Origin: Streptomyces sp. yr375
GTDB taxonomy: Bacteria; Actinomycetota; Actinomycetes; Streptomycetales; Streptomycetaceae
Assembly (NCBI RefSeq): GCF_900110755.1
Contig: NZ_FOFF01000001.1
Location: 424,153-488,152, forward strand
Length of the DNA stretch: 64,000 nucleotides
Direction of reading: 5' to 3'
Shown here piece by piece: positions 54,268 through 61,993 of the stretch (position 1 is the stretch's first letter; each line of letters opens with the position of its first letter). The notes beneath the pieces are model-generated. The model saw nothing but the letters and a program-made list of their open reading frames with translations. It made no database searches and had not been told where the DNA came from. The translations under genes and the position numbers were made by a program.

Positions 54268-54284
54268 CCTTGCGTGGCGCAAGG
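54268..54284. terminator. Hairpin after the toxin-antitoxin pair
   Basis: CCTTGCG-TGG-CGCAAGG is a perfect 7-3-7 inverted repeat followed by a T-richer stretch (GTGTATTTCGACTTTCTTT), which fits an intrinsic terminator. It also lies about 200 bp upstream of the second fusion gene, so a regulatory role is possible. Confidence 0.55.
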
Positions 54285-54467
54285 GTGTATTTCGACTTTC
54301 TTTCGCCAGGGGGCCGCTTCGGCCACCGCCTTGTTGCGCACGACTAAGTTGTGCAATGGTGAACTACTTGTGTGGGGGTCATGGCCGAGTCCCCCGCGTT
54401 TCGTCGGCGGAGGCGACTTCGCGCTCCCAGCCGCACCGGACAGGTACGTACCAAAGGAACTCGCCCA

Positions 54468-56108
54468 GTGCCCAGCGCTCAGCCTCCTCTCCCGTCCTAC
54501 CCTCCGCCGGGATGGGGCCCCCGAGAATCCGACGAGTCCCTCGCCGCCGGGATACGCGGCGGCGCGGACAGCGAGGTCGCCCAGTCCACCACGCTGCTGA
54601 TCGCCCGGCACTGGCGGCCGGTGCACGAGTACGCGGTCATCTGCCTCGCCTCCTCCGGAAGCGTCGCGTCCATGCTCACCGCGGCCGCCTTCCACCAGGT
54701 TCTCGACCGGCTCAAGCTGGGCGAGCCGGGCACCGCGCTGCGGCCCCGGCTGCTGGTGACCGTGCGGGACATGGCCCACCTCTGGTCCTCCGACGAGGAG
54801 TTGTCCGGCGTCCTGCCGGTGCTGCGCAAGCCGGCCGGGGCGCGGGGGATGCGGTCCGCGAAGTCCCTGACGCCGGAGAACCGGGTGCTGGCGGAACGCT
54901 CCTTCCAGGGCCTGCCTCCCGTCGCCCACTGCGTCCTGTGGCACGTGGAGGTGGAGGCCGAGCCGATCGACCTCGTCGCCGGGCTGCTCGGCATGCACCC
55001 CGACGACGTGTCCGCCGCCCTCGAACAGTCCCGGGACAAGCTCCGCGAGGGCGTCGTCCGCGCCCACCGGGACCTCGCGCCGAACAAGGACTGCGGTTTC
55101 TACAACCGGCTCCTCGACGGCCCGATCCGCCGCGGCGGCGAGCTGCTGCCGGACGTGCGCCAGCACCTGGACGCCTGCCGCTACTGCCGCTCCGCCGCCG
55201 AACAGCTCGGCCACTTCGAGAGCGGCCTCGGCCTGCTCCTCGCCGAGGCGGTGCTCGGCTGGGGCGCCCGCCGCTACCACGACACCCGCCCCGGCCGCGC
55301 CGGTCAGCAGACCGTACGGCTCAAGGGCTCGTCCCGGCACGGCGGTCGCGGCACGCGCGGCAGGCGCGGCAACCTGCTCTCGCGCATCCCCTCGCCCCGG
55401 CGTCGTGACTCCGGGTCGCCGCGGTCGCCGCGCGCGCTGTTCGCGGGCGTCGGCCTGGCCTCCGCCAGCCTGCTGACCACCCTGCTCGCGGCCGGCATGT
55501 GGTCCGACGACGGCGGCGGCACCGACCCGGCCGCCGCCACCAGCGGCAGCGTCCCCGGCAGCACCGACTCACAGGCGGTCACCGCCTCGCCCACGGCCCC
55601 GGGCACCGCCCGACTGCCCAGCACGCCCCAGCAGACCAGACTGCGCAACGCCGCCGCCGACCTGTGCCTGGACATCCGCGGCGAGGTCAGGGCGGGCGCC
55701 TCCGTCGAACTCGCGGACTGCTCCGCCGAGAACACCCAGCAGTGGTCGTACGGCAACGACGGGGAGGTGCGCAGCGCGGCCCAGCCCGGTCTGTGCGTGG
55801 ACTCCCACGCGGACGCCGGCGTCGTCATCCTCGGCACATGCGTGGACGCCGACGACGCCCGCGGCGACGACGTCCGCTACGACCTCACCGCCCAGGGCGA
55901 GTTGCTGCCCCGCTGGGACGACACACTCGCCCTCGCACCGGCCGGCGACCAGCCGGGCGACGACGTCGTCGTCAAGGTCCGCGACCACACCCCGACCCAA
56001 CGCTGGCTGACCGACGCCACCGACGCCACCCCCGGCTCCCTCTCCATCACCGGCACAGACGCACCCCCATCGGCCCGCCCGATCGGCCTCCCGGGCGGAA
56101 CGGCCTGA
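54468..56108 (+). CDS. ECF sigma-like / zinc-finger anti-sigma-like / membrane / ricin-type lectin fusion, copy 2
   Basis: The 546-residue paralogue of 41171-43156 has the same order. Sigma region 2-like is at about 42-106 (AAFHQVLDRL, RPRLLVTVRDMAHLW) and region 4-like at about 140-200 (GLPPVAHCVLWHVEVEAEPI, DKLREGVVRAHRDLAP). A zinc-finger pattern follows with Cys209, His233, Cys237 and Cys240 (HLDACRYC), then an Arg-rich segment, one membrane helix (about 325-344) and an extracellular ricin-type beta-trefoil (about 380-520; QQWSYGNDGEVRSAA, TQRW). The GTG at 54468 follows AAAGGA; the frame open back to 54372 is less likely. It lacks the Tyr/Gly-rich tail of copy 1. Its last ten codons form the start of the tandem repeat at 56080. 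Confidence 0.75.
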   Translation: MPSAQPPLPSYPPPGWGPRESDESLAAGIRGGADSEVAQSTTLLIARHWRPVHEYAVICLASSGSVASMLTAAAFHQVLDRLKLGEPGTALRPRLLVTVRDMAHLWSSDEELSGVLPVLRKPAGARGMRSAKSLTPENRVLAERSFQGLPPVAHCVLWHVEVEAEPIDLVAGLLGMHPDDVSAALEQSRDKLREGVVRAHRDLAPNKDCGFYNRLLDGPIRRGGELLPDVRQHLDACRYCRSAAEQLGHFESGLGLLLAEAVLGWGARRYHDTRPGRAGQQTVRLKGSSRHGGRGTRGRRGNLLSRIPSPRRRDSGSPRSPRALFAGVGLASASLLTTLLAAGMWSDDGGGTDPAAATSGSVPGSTDSQAVTASPTAPGTARLPSTPQQTRLRNAAADLCLDIRGEVRAGASVELADCSAENTQQWSYGNDGEVRSAAQPGLCVDSHADAGVVILGTCVDADDARGDDVRYDLTAQGELLPRWDDTLALAPAGDQPGDDVVVKVRDHTPTQRWLTDATDATPGSLSITGTDAPPSARPIGLPGGTA

Positions 56109-56618
56109 GGGACGGACGCTCGGGCGGATGCCGGATGCCGGATGCCGATGCGGGGTGCGGGGTGCCGCATCGGCCGCCAAGTCGCTGGGGGACCTTGTCG
56201 GTTGGCCCGGTCGGGGTGACGGGTGAGGCGGAGAGCGGCGGGCGGTGGCCGGGTCGATCGGCCTGCCGGACGGGACGGCCTGACGGGCGGGCGCTCGGGC
56301 GGACGCCAGATGCCGGATGCGGGACGCCGGTCGCTGTCGGTGAGTGACCGGGCACCGTACCGGCCGCCAAGTCGCTCGGGGCCCTTGCCGGTTGGCCCGG
56401 TCGGGGCAGCGGGCGAGGCGGAGAGCGGCGGTCGCGGCCGGGTCGATCGGCATGCCCGGCGGGACGGCCTGAGGGGCGGACGCGGGATGCGGGGTGCGGG
56501 ACGCCGGTCGTTGTCGGGGTGTGACTGGGTGCGGCATCGGCCGCCAAGTTGCTGGGGCCCCAGGCCGGTTGGCCCGGTTGGGGCGGCGGGTGAGGTGGAG
56601 AGCGGCGGTTGGCGGGTG
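56080..56618 (+). repeat. Tandem triplication of the fusion gene 3' end and downstream DNA
   Basis: Three diverged units begin at 56080, 56255 and 56444 (about 175, 189 and 175 bp). Each starts with codons for IGLPGGTA, IGLPDGTA or IGMPGGTA followed by TGA, and each later carries CGGCCGCCAAGT, GGTTGGCCCGGT and GAGAGCGGCGG. Unit 1 is the true end of the fusion gene; units 2 and 3 fill most of the 570-bp gap. No gene is seen in the rest of the gap. Confidence 0.85.
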
Positions 56619-56680
56619 AATGTCGTCGGGTGTGGGGTATTGGCCGGGGCCGTCTGCGTGGTGCTCGTCGGTAGGGTCCG

Positions 56681-57859
56681 TCAGGGTTGGTCGGTGTTGT
56701 CCTCGGCGAGGTCTGTCGGGGCGATCGTGGTCGGGGCGGTGTGGCCGGAGAGGGCCAGGGTGAGGTCGAACTCGGCCAGGAGGCAGCGGATGACGTGTTC
56801 GACGCCGGGTTGCCCGTCCAGGCCGAGTCCGTAGACGTAGGGCCGGCCCAGCAGGACCGCGCGGGCGCCGAGGGCGAGCGCCTTGAAGACGTCGTCGCCG
56901 GTGCGCACCCCGCTGTCGAAGAGCACGGTCAGCCGGTCGCCGACGGCCCGCGCCACCCGGGGCAGCGCGTCGGCGGCGGCGACCGAACCGGCCACCTGCC
57001 GGCCCCCGTGGTTGGAGACCACCACCCCGTCCATCCCGGCGTCGGCGGCGAGCCGGGCGTCGTCGGGGTGCAGGACGCCCTTGAGGACGATGGGCCCGGC
57101 CCACTGCTCCCGCAGGAACGCCAGGTCCGGCCAGGTCTTGCCGGGGTCCGCGAACAGGCTGACGAAGTGCATGACGGCCGCGTTCGGGTCCTCGTGCACC
57201 GGCTTGGCCAGGCCCGCCAGGAAGGCCGGGTCGGTGAAGTAGTTGGCGGTGCCGACGCCGTGCAGGAACGGCAGATAGGCCTGGTCGAGATCGCGGGGCC
57301 GCCAGGCCAGCAGCGGGGTGTCCAGGGTGACGACGAGCACGGAGTACCCGCTCGCCCGCGCCCGGCCCAGGAGACTCCGGGTCACCTCACGGTCCTTGGA
57401 CCAGTACAACTGGAACCAGCGCTCGGCGTCGCCCATCGCCTCGGCCACCTGCTCGATCGGCGTGCTGGACGCCGACGACAGGATGAACGGCACCCCTTGC
57501 GCGGCCGCGCCCCGGGCCGCCGCGGACTCCGCCTCCGGGTGCATGATCGACAGCACGCCGACCGGCGCCAGGGCCAGCGGCGCGGGCAGCGAGCGGCCCA
57601 GCACCTCGACGGACAGATCCCGTTCGTGCACGTCCCGCAGCATGCGCGGCACGATCCGGCGGCGCTCCAGGGCCGCACGGTTCGCCCGCGCCGTACTGCC
57701 GTTGCCCGCGCTGCCCGCCACATAACCGACCGGACCCGGCCCGAGCCGCTGCTCGGTGAGCTCCTCCAGCCGGGTCAGGTCGGTGGGTAGCCGGGGGACC
57801 GCGCCCGTCATCCCGTTGAGGTAGATCTCGTACTGGAAGTCCGCCCAGTGCTTGGCCAT
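56681..57859 (-). CDS. FMN-dependent alpha-hydroxy-acid oxidase (lactate 2-monooxygenase-like)
   Basis: The 392-residue TIM-barrel flavoenzyme has the start QYEIYLNGMTG, LAPVGVLSIMHPEAE for FMN, FQLYWSKDREVTRSLL, the catalytic SNHGGRQVAGS and the FMN phosphate segment FDSGVRTGDDVFKALALGA. The length and N-terminal segment resemble lactate 2-monooxygenase, which converts lactate to acetate and CO2. Other 2-hydroxyacids are possible. It could handle lactate from the rhamnose pathway, but they are not adjacent. Confidence 0.88.
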   Translation of the reverse strand: MAKHWADFQYEIYLNGMTGAVPRLPTDLTRLEELTEQRLGPGPVGYVAGSAGNGSTARANRAALERRRIVPRMLRDVHERDLSVEVLGRSLPAPLALAPVGVLSIMHPEAESAAARGAAAQGVPFILSSASSTPIEQVAEAMGDAERWFQLYWSKDREVTRSLLGRARASGYSVLVVTLDTPLLAWRPRDLDQAYLPFLHGVGTANYFTDPAFLAGLAKPVHEDPNAAVMHFVSLFADPGKTWPDLAFLREQWAGPIVLKGVLHPDDARLAADAGMDGVVVSNHGGRQVAGSVAAADALPRVARAVGDRLTVLFDSGVRTGDDVFKALALGARAVLLGRPYVYGLGLDGQPGVEHVIRCLLAEFDLTLALSGHTAPTTIAPTDLAEDNTDQP

Positions 57860-57890
57860 CAGCCGGTGCCGCCTCTCGTCGTCCGGCTGA

Positions 57891-58460
57891 TCATCCTTCC
57901 TCCGTCTCCTCCGCGTCCGAGTCGGGGTCCGCGTCGGGGTCCGTGTCCGGGCCCTGGGCCCGCACCCGCTGTACGTGCTCCAGGGAGTCCCGCAGTTCGG
58001 TGAGCCAGTCGTCGGTGTGGCGCTGGACCAGGCGGACGCACCAGGCGAGCGCGTCGCTGCGGCTGCGGGCCACGCCCGAGGCGATCAGCGTGTCGAGGAC
58101 CTCGCGCTCGGGCTGCCGCAGCCGGGTCATGACCGGCGCGGCCACGTGGGTGAACAGCGCGCGCTCCCCGTCGCACACCACACCCCACGACACCTTCCGC
58201 CGGAAGCGGTGCTCGGCGTCGCGCGCCACGGCCATCCGGGTCTCACGGGTGCGCTCCCGGAACTCCTGGATCCGGGCGGTGACCGCCGCCTCCCGCTCGG
58301 CGGCCGGGGCGTCCTCGGTCAGCCGGGGCGCGGGGATGCGGCCGATCACGGTGATCTCCTCGCGGTCGAGGGTCACCTCGGTCAGCTCCTCGAAGAGGTC
58401 GTCGGGCAGTCGGCCCGCGAACCAGCCCCTCAGCTTCTCTCTCTGCTCCGTCGTAATCAT
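57891..58460 (-). CDS. Conserved hypothetical protein with RHH-like C-terminal segment
   Basis: The 189-residue protein begins MITTEQREKLRGWFAGRLPD and has a charged middle (EREAAVTARIQEFRERTRET). Its segment VLDTLIASGVARSRSDALAW resembles the helices of ribbon-helix-helix DNA-binding proteins. The acidic tail repeats DPDADPDSDAEE. The start codon sits between two GTAATCA direct repeats, suggesting self-repression. No family function is known to me. It lies 31 bp upstream of the oxidase gene on the same strand and may be cotranscribed with it. Confidence 0.68.
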   Translation of the reverse strand: MITTEQREKLRGWFAGRLPDDLFEELTEVTLDREEITVIGRIPAPRLTEDAPAAEREAAVTARIQEFRERTRETRMAVARDAEHRFRRKVSWGVVCDGERALFTHVAAPVMTRLRQPEREVLDTLIASGVARSRSDALAWCVRLVQRHTDDWLTELRDSLEHVQRVRAQGPDTDPDADPDSDAEETEEG

Positions 58461-58467
58461 GTAATCA
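58453..58467. promoter_or_regulatory. Direct repeat overlapping a start codon
   Basis: GTAATCA occurs at 58453-58459 and 58461-58467, one base apart, across the ATG of the leftward gene at 58460. Short spaced direct repeats suit RHH dimers binding side by side, so this is a candidate autoregulatory site. Confidence 0.4.
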
Positions 58468-58848
58468 CCATTACTCCGCTGGTACATGAACACAAGGGGT
58501 CGCGGAGGAGTCCGCCGAGAGCGGAACGGTGAACGGGTGAAGGCGGGGTGGGGGCCTGGTGGGGGTGAGGTGAAAGTCGGGTGGGGGTGGGAGCGGAATG
58601 TTTCAGGCCTATTAAGGGAGCTATGGAAACCGGTCATCGAACGGGTCGAAGGGATCAAGAAGCGCCTGTATTCGGCGTTGGAACGTTCGAATTCCGTGAC
58701 TTCACGCCACTGCTTGAATACGAAAGGTTACCGAAACCTGTGGGGTCGATGTGAAATCCGGCGGCGGACTCGGCAGACTCACGCTCGCCGTGTTCGGCAC
58801 CGACCGAGTCGGACCGGCACCCCCTTATCGAGCGGAAGGATGCACACA
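58468..58848. other. 381-bp gap before the subtilisin inhibitor gene
   Basis: No gene is seen. It is less GC-rich than its surroundings between 58610 and 58750, as expected for a promoter region. AGGTT-ACCGA-AACCT (58725-58739) is a weak inverted repeat. Confidence 0.5.
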
Positions 58849-59283
58849 ATGCGGAACACCGCGCGCTGGGCAGCGACCCTCGGCCTCACGGCCGCCACCG
58901 TCTGCGGAACCCTCACCGGGTCCGCGCACGCCGCCCCGACCGCAGCGCCCACCTCCCTCTACGCCCCGTCGGCATTCGTGCTGACGGTGGGCCACGGAGA
59001 CAGCGCCGCCGCCGGTGACGTGGCCAGGGCCGTCACCCTGAACTGCGCGCCGACCCCCTCAGGCACCCACCCCGCCGCCGCCCTCGCCTGCGCCGAACTG
59101 CGCGCCGCCGACGGCGACTTCGACGTCCTGGCGGGCCCGAGCGGCGCCACGTGCACCAAGCAGTACGACCCGGTGGTCGTCACCGTCGACGGTGTATGGC
59201 GGGGCAAGCGCGTCTCCTTCGAGCGCGCCTTCGCCAACGAGTGCGTGAGGAGCGCTGCCGCGAGCAGCCTCTTCGCGTTCTGA
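58849..59283 (+). CDS. Streptomyces subtilisin inhibitor (SSI family)
   Basis: The 144-residue precursor has a signal peptide (about 1-28, cleavage after SAHA) and a mature domain of about 116 residues with four cysteines (66, 81, 102, 132) forming two disulfides. The conserved segments [36 protein letters not shown] and RAFANECV are diagnostic. By alignment the reactive-site P1 residue is Lys104, so trypsin-like enzymes should be inhibited in addition to subtilisins. GGAAGGA supports the ATG at 58849 over that at 58840. Confidence 0.93.
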   Translation: MRNTARWAATLGLTAATVCGTLTGSAHAAPTAAPTSLYAPSAFVLTVGHGDSAAAGDVARAVTLNCAPTPSGTHPAAALACAELRAADGDFDVLAGPSGATCTKQYDPVVVTVDGVWRGKRVSFERAFANECVRSAAASSLFAF

Positions 59284-59457
59284 GACCGGGATCGCGTGGC
59301 CCCCGTGGACACCGACAGAGGCTCGTGACGTGGGGAGAGCGAGCCTCTGGCACGGGACCGGCGCGATCCCGCACCCGGAGGCCGGACGGGCGGAGTGGGG
59401 CCCCCGGCCGGCCTCCGGGCACACCGTGTTCGTCTTGAGATCGGCGTCGCGGGCCGG

Positions 59458-60459
59458 TCAGTGTTCCGCGAGGTGGTGGGGGAGCGGCTCCGGGGGCGTG
59501 TCCTCGTCGGCGCGCCGGGCGACCTGCGCCCACCAGGACGGGCCGTCCTCCAGGTGCCGCAGCATGATGCCCTCGCGGATCGCCCACGGGCAGAGGGTGA
59601 CCGTGTCCAGTCCGGTCAGCTTCATCGCCGTGTGCCCGATCACCGCACCGGCCAGGCTCTGCCCGGCGCGCGGCGCGGAGATGCCGGGCAGCCGGGCGCG
59701 TTCGGCGGCGGGCAGCGCGGCCAGCGTGTCGACGGCCTCGCGCAGGTCGCGGCGGCGCAGGGTGCGGTCCATGAAGGGGCCGTGCCGGCCGGGCGGCGCC
59801 CCGCACAGCCGGCCGAGCTGCTGGAAGGTGCGGGAGGTGGCCACCGCCGTACGCGGGCCCTCCCAGCGGATCCGGGCGGCCACGTCCCTGAGCTGATGGC
59901 GGATCCTGCGCCGCGCCGCGCGGACCAGCTCCGGGGGCGGCGGGTCGTGGTCCGCGAAGAAGTCGTGGGTGAGGCGGCCCGCGCCGAGGGGCAGCGAGGC
60001 CACGAAGTCCGGCAACCGGCCCCGGCCGAAGGCCACTTCGAAGGAACCGCCCCCGATGTCCAGCAGGGCGAGCGGGCCCGACCGCCAGCCCATCCAGCGG
60101 CGGGCCCCGAGGAACGTCAGCTCGGCCTCCACCTCGCCCGGCAGGGTGCACAGCGCGACGCCCGTCCGCGCCCGGACCGCATGCAGCACCTCGCTGCGGT
60201 TGGGGGCGGCGCGCACCACGGCGGTCGCGAACGCCGGCGGGCCCGGCGCACCCCACCGGTCCGCGGTCCCGGACGCCGCGGCGACCGCGCGCACGAGCCG
60301 TTCCAGGGCCTCGTCCGGGACCGGGTCACCCGGCCTGACCTGCTCGGACAGCCGCAGCCGCCACTTCGCCGTATGCACAGGTAAGGGGACGCCGCCCGCC
60401 GCGTCCGCGACCACCAGCCGCACCGTGTTCGAACCCACGTCCAGCACGCTGATTCTCAT
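59458..60459 (-). CDS. Ppx/GppA phosphatase family protein
   Basis: The 333-residue protein of the actin-like ATPase fold begins MRISVLDVGSNTVRLVVADA (phosphate-1 loop) and has ALLDIGGGSFEVAFG (phosphate-2 loop). Members hydrolyse polyphosphate or pppGpp. At 333 residues it is the short actinobacterial two-domain form. An upstream frame to 60558 is rejected because DVGSNT belongs near the N-terminus. It is divergent from the hydrolase gene. Confidence 0.88.
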   Translation of the reverse strand: MRISVLDVGSNTVRLVVADAAGGVPLPVHTAKWRLRLSEQVRPGDPVPDEALERLVRAVAAASGTADRWGAPGPPAFATAVVRAAPNRSEVLHAVRARTGVALCTLPGEVEAELTFLGARRWMGWRSGPLALLDIGGGSFEVAFGRGRLPDFVASLPLGAGRLTHDFFADHDPPPPELVRAARRRIRHQLRDVAARIRWEGPRTAVATSRTFQQLGRLCGAPPGRHGPFMDRTLRRRDLREAVDTLAALPAAERARLPGISAPRAGQSLAGAVIGHTAMKLTGLDTVTLCPWAIREGIMLRHLEDGPSWWAQVARRADEDTPPEPLPHHLAEH

Positions 60460-60526
60460 GGACCGCGGGTACCCAGCCGTAAACATGGGGTACGTCACAT
60501 GCGGTGGCAAGGCAGGGAGGTCAGGC

Positions 60527-61396
60527 ATGCGCAGGGGAATGTTCGACGTGGCCGGCACGGGGCTGTACCACGAGGTGGGCGGGAGCGGTCCGGCGCTGCT
60601 GATGATCAGCGGGGCCGGGGGAGACGCCGGCTACTACACGGCCGTGGCCGAGGAACTCGCCGACGCCTTCACGGTGATCACCTACGACCGGCGCGGCAAC
60701 TCCCGCAGCGAAGGCCGCGACGGCGGGCCGCCGATACGGCTCGCCGACCAGGCGTCCGACGCCCGCGCCCTGATCGACGGCCTGGCCGGCGGCCGGGCGC
60801 TGGTGTTCGGCAACAGCGGGGGCGCGATCATCGGCCTCACGCTCGCCGCCCGGCACCCGGAGGTGGTGGCGGGGCTGATCGCCCATGAACCGCCCGCCGT
60901 GAACGTCCTGCCGGACGACGACCCGGCGCGCGGTTTCTTCCCCGAGCTGGCCGCGCTGTACGCGAGCGGCGGCGCTCCCGCGGCCGGGCGCCGGTTCGCC
61001 GCGACGACCCGCGGCGAGGGCACCTACCGCTGGCCCGCCGACCTCTGGCAGCGGTTCCTGGCCAACCAGGACCACCTGTTCGGCGCCGAGTGGGCCGCCT
61101 TCGCCGCCTTCCGCCCCGACGAGGAGGCGCTGCGGGCGGCCCCGTTCCCCATCCTGCTCGCGGCCGGCGCCGAGGACCGCGGCACGTACTACGCCCGCCC
61201 CTCGATCGAGATCGCCCGCCGGATCGGCGTGCCGTGGGCGGAGTTCCCCGGCATCCACATGGAGTTCCTGCGCGCCCCGGCCCGCTTCGCGGCGGCCCTG
61301 CGGGTCGCGGCCACCCAGATGCACACCCAGACGCACACCCAGATCCACACCGCTCCGGTCCCGGGCCGGTGGGAGGGCGCCCCCGAGCGGCCGTGA
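60527..61396 (+). CDS. Alpha/beta-fold hydrolase
   Basis: The 289-residue hydrolase has the strand ALLMISGAGGDAGYY (oxyanion), YDRRGNSRS, the nucleophile elbow FGNSGGAIIG and a C-terminal PGIHMEFL histidine. GGGAGG lies 6 nt before the ATG. The C-terminal tail contains a short His/Thr/Gln repeat (THTQTHTQIHT). The substrate is unknown. Confidence 0.85.
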   Translation: MRRGMFDVAGTGLYHEVGGSGPALLMISGAGGDAGYYTAVAEELADAFTVITYDRRGNSRSEGRDGGPPIRLADQASDARALIDGLAGGRALVFGNSGGAIIGLTLAARHPEVVAGLIAHEPPAVNVLPDDDPARGFFPELAALYASGGAPAAGRRFAATTRGEGTYRWPADLWQRFLANQDHLFGAEWAAFAAFRPDEEALRAAPFPILLAAGAEDRGTYYARPSIEIARRIGVPWAEFPGIHMEFLRAPARFAAALRVAATQMHTQTHTQIHTAPVPGRWEGAPERP

Positions 61397-61459
61397 GCCG
61401 TGGCCCCCACATCACCGACCCCTACCTCACCGACCCGTACGTGAAAGGACCGATCCGCC

Positions 61460-61993
61460 ATGTCGACCGACCCGACCGGTACGTATCTCGCCCTGGACGA
61501 CGGCCGTCCCGCCGTCCGCTTCACCCGTGGCTACGGCCGACCGGCCGACCGGGTCTGGCAACTCGTCACCGACCCCGCGGAACTGGTCCACTGGTTCCCG
61601 TCCCGCCTGGAGATCGAGCTGCGTCCCGGCGGCACGATCCGGTTCAGCGGTGACCCGAACATGCCGGAGTCGACCGGCCGGGTGCTCGCCGTGACCGCGC
61701 CCCGTCATCTGTCCTTCGCGTGGGGCGGCGACGAACTCCGCTTCGATCTGGAAGCGGTCGACGACGACCACACCCGCTTCACCCTGACCGACGTCCTGGA
61801 GGCCACCGACACGGCCGCCCGCAACGCCGCAGGCTGGGAGGTGTGCCTCGCCGCCCTCGACACCAGGGCCGGGGAACACGACGGCGCGGGGCCGGGGGAC
61901 CCCGTCCACTGGGAGACGTACTACCGCGCCTACGTCGAGGCCGGTTTCCCCTCCGGCGCACCCGTCCCCGGCACGACGACCGACCAGGCCTAG
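61460..61993 (+). CDS. SRPBCC/AHSA1-type protein
   Basis: The 177-residue START-like protein has RADRVWQLVTDPAELVHWFP-type opening motifs (here GRPADRVWQLVTDP), then GGTIRFSGD and LSFAWGGDELRFDLEA. These are typical of Aha1/SRPBCC ligand-binding domains often found beside hydrolases or regulators. It is 63 bp downstream of the hydrolase gene and its stop overlaps the convergent transporter stop. Confidence 0.83.
   Translation: MSTDPTGTYLALDDGRPAVRFTRGYGRPADRVWQLVTDPAELVHWFPSRLEIELRPGGTIRFSGDPNMPESTGRVLAVTAPRHLSFAWGGDELRFDLEAVDDDHTRFTLTDVLEATDTAARNAAGWEVCLAALDTRAGEHDGAGPGDPVHWETYYRAYVEAGFPSGAPVPGTTTDQA

Noticed and set aside
56047..56547. Repetitive minus-strand open frame of Pro/Arg/Ser-rich sequence
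   Set aside because: It is the antisense of the tandem triplication and of the fusion gene end; no ribosome-binding site or conserved motif.
56080..56618. CRISPR array
   Set aside because: Units are 175-189 bp, diverged, with no short repeat/spacer pattern and no cas genes.
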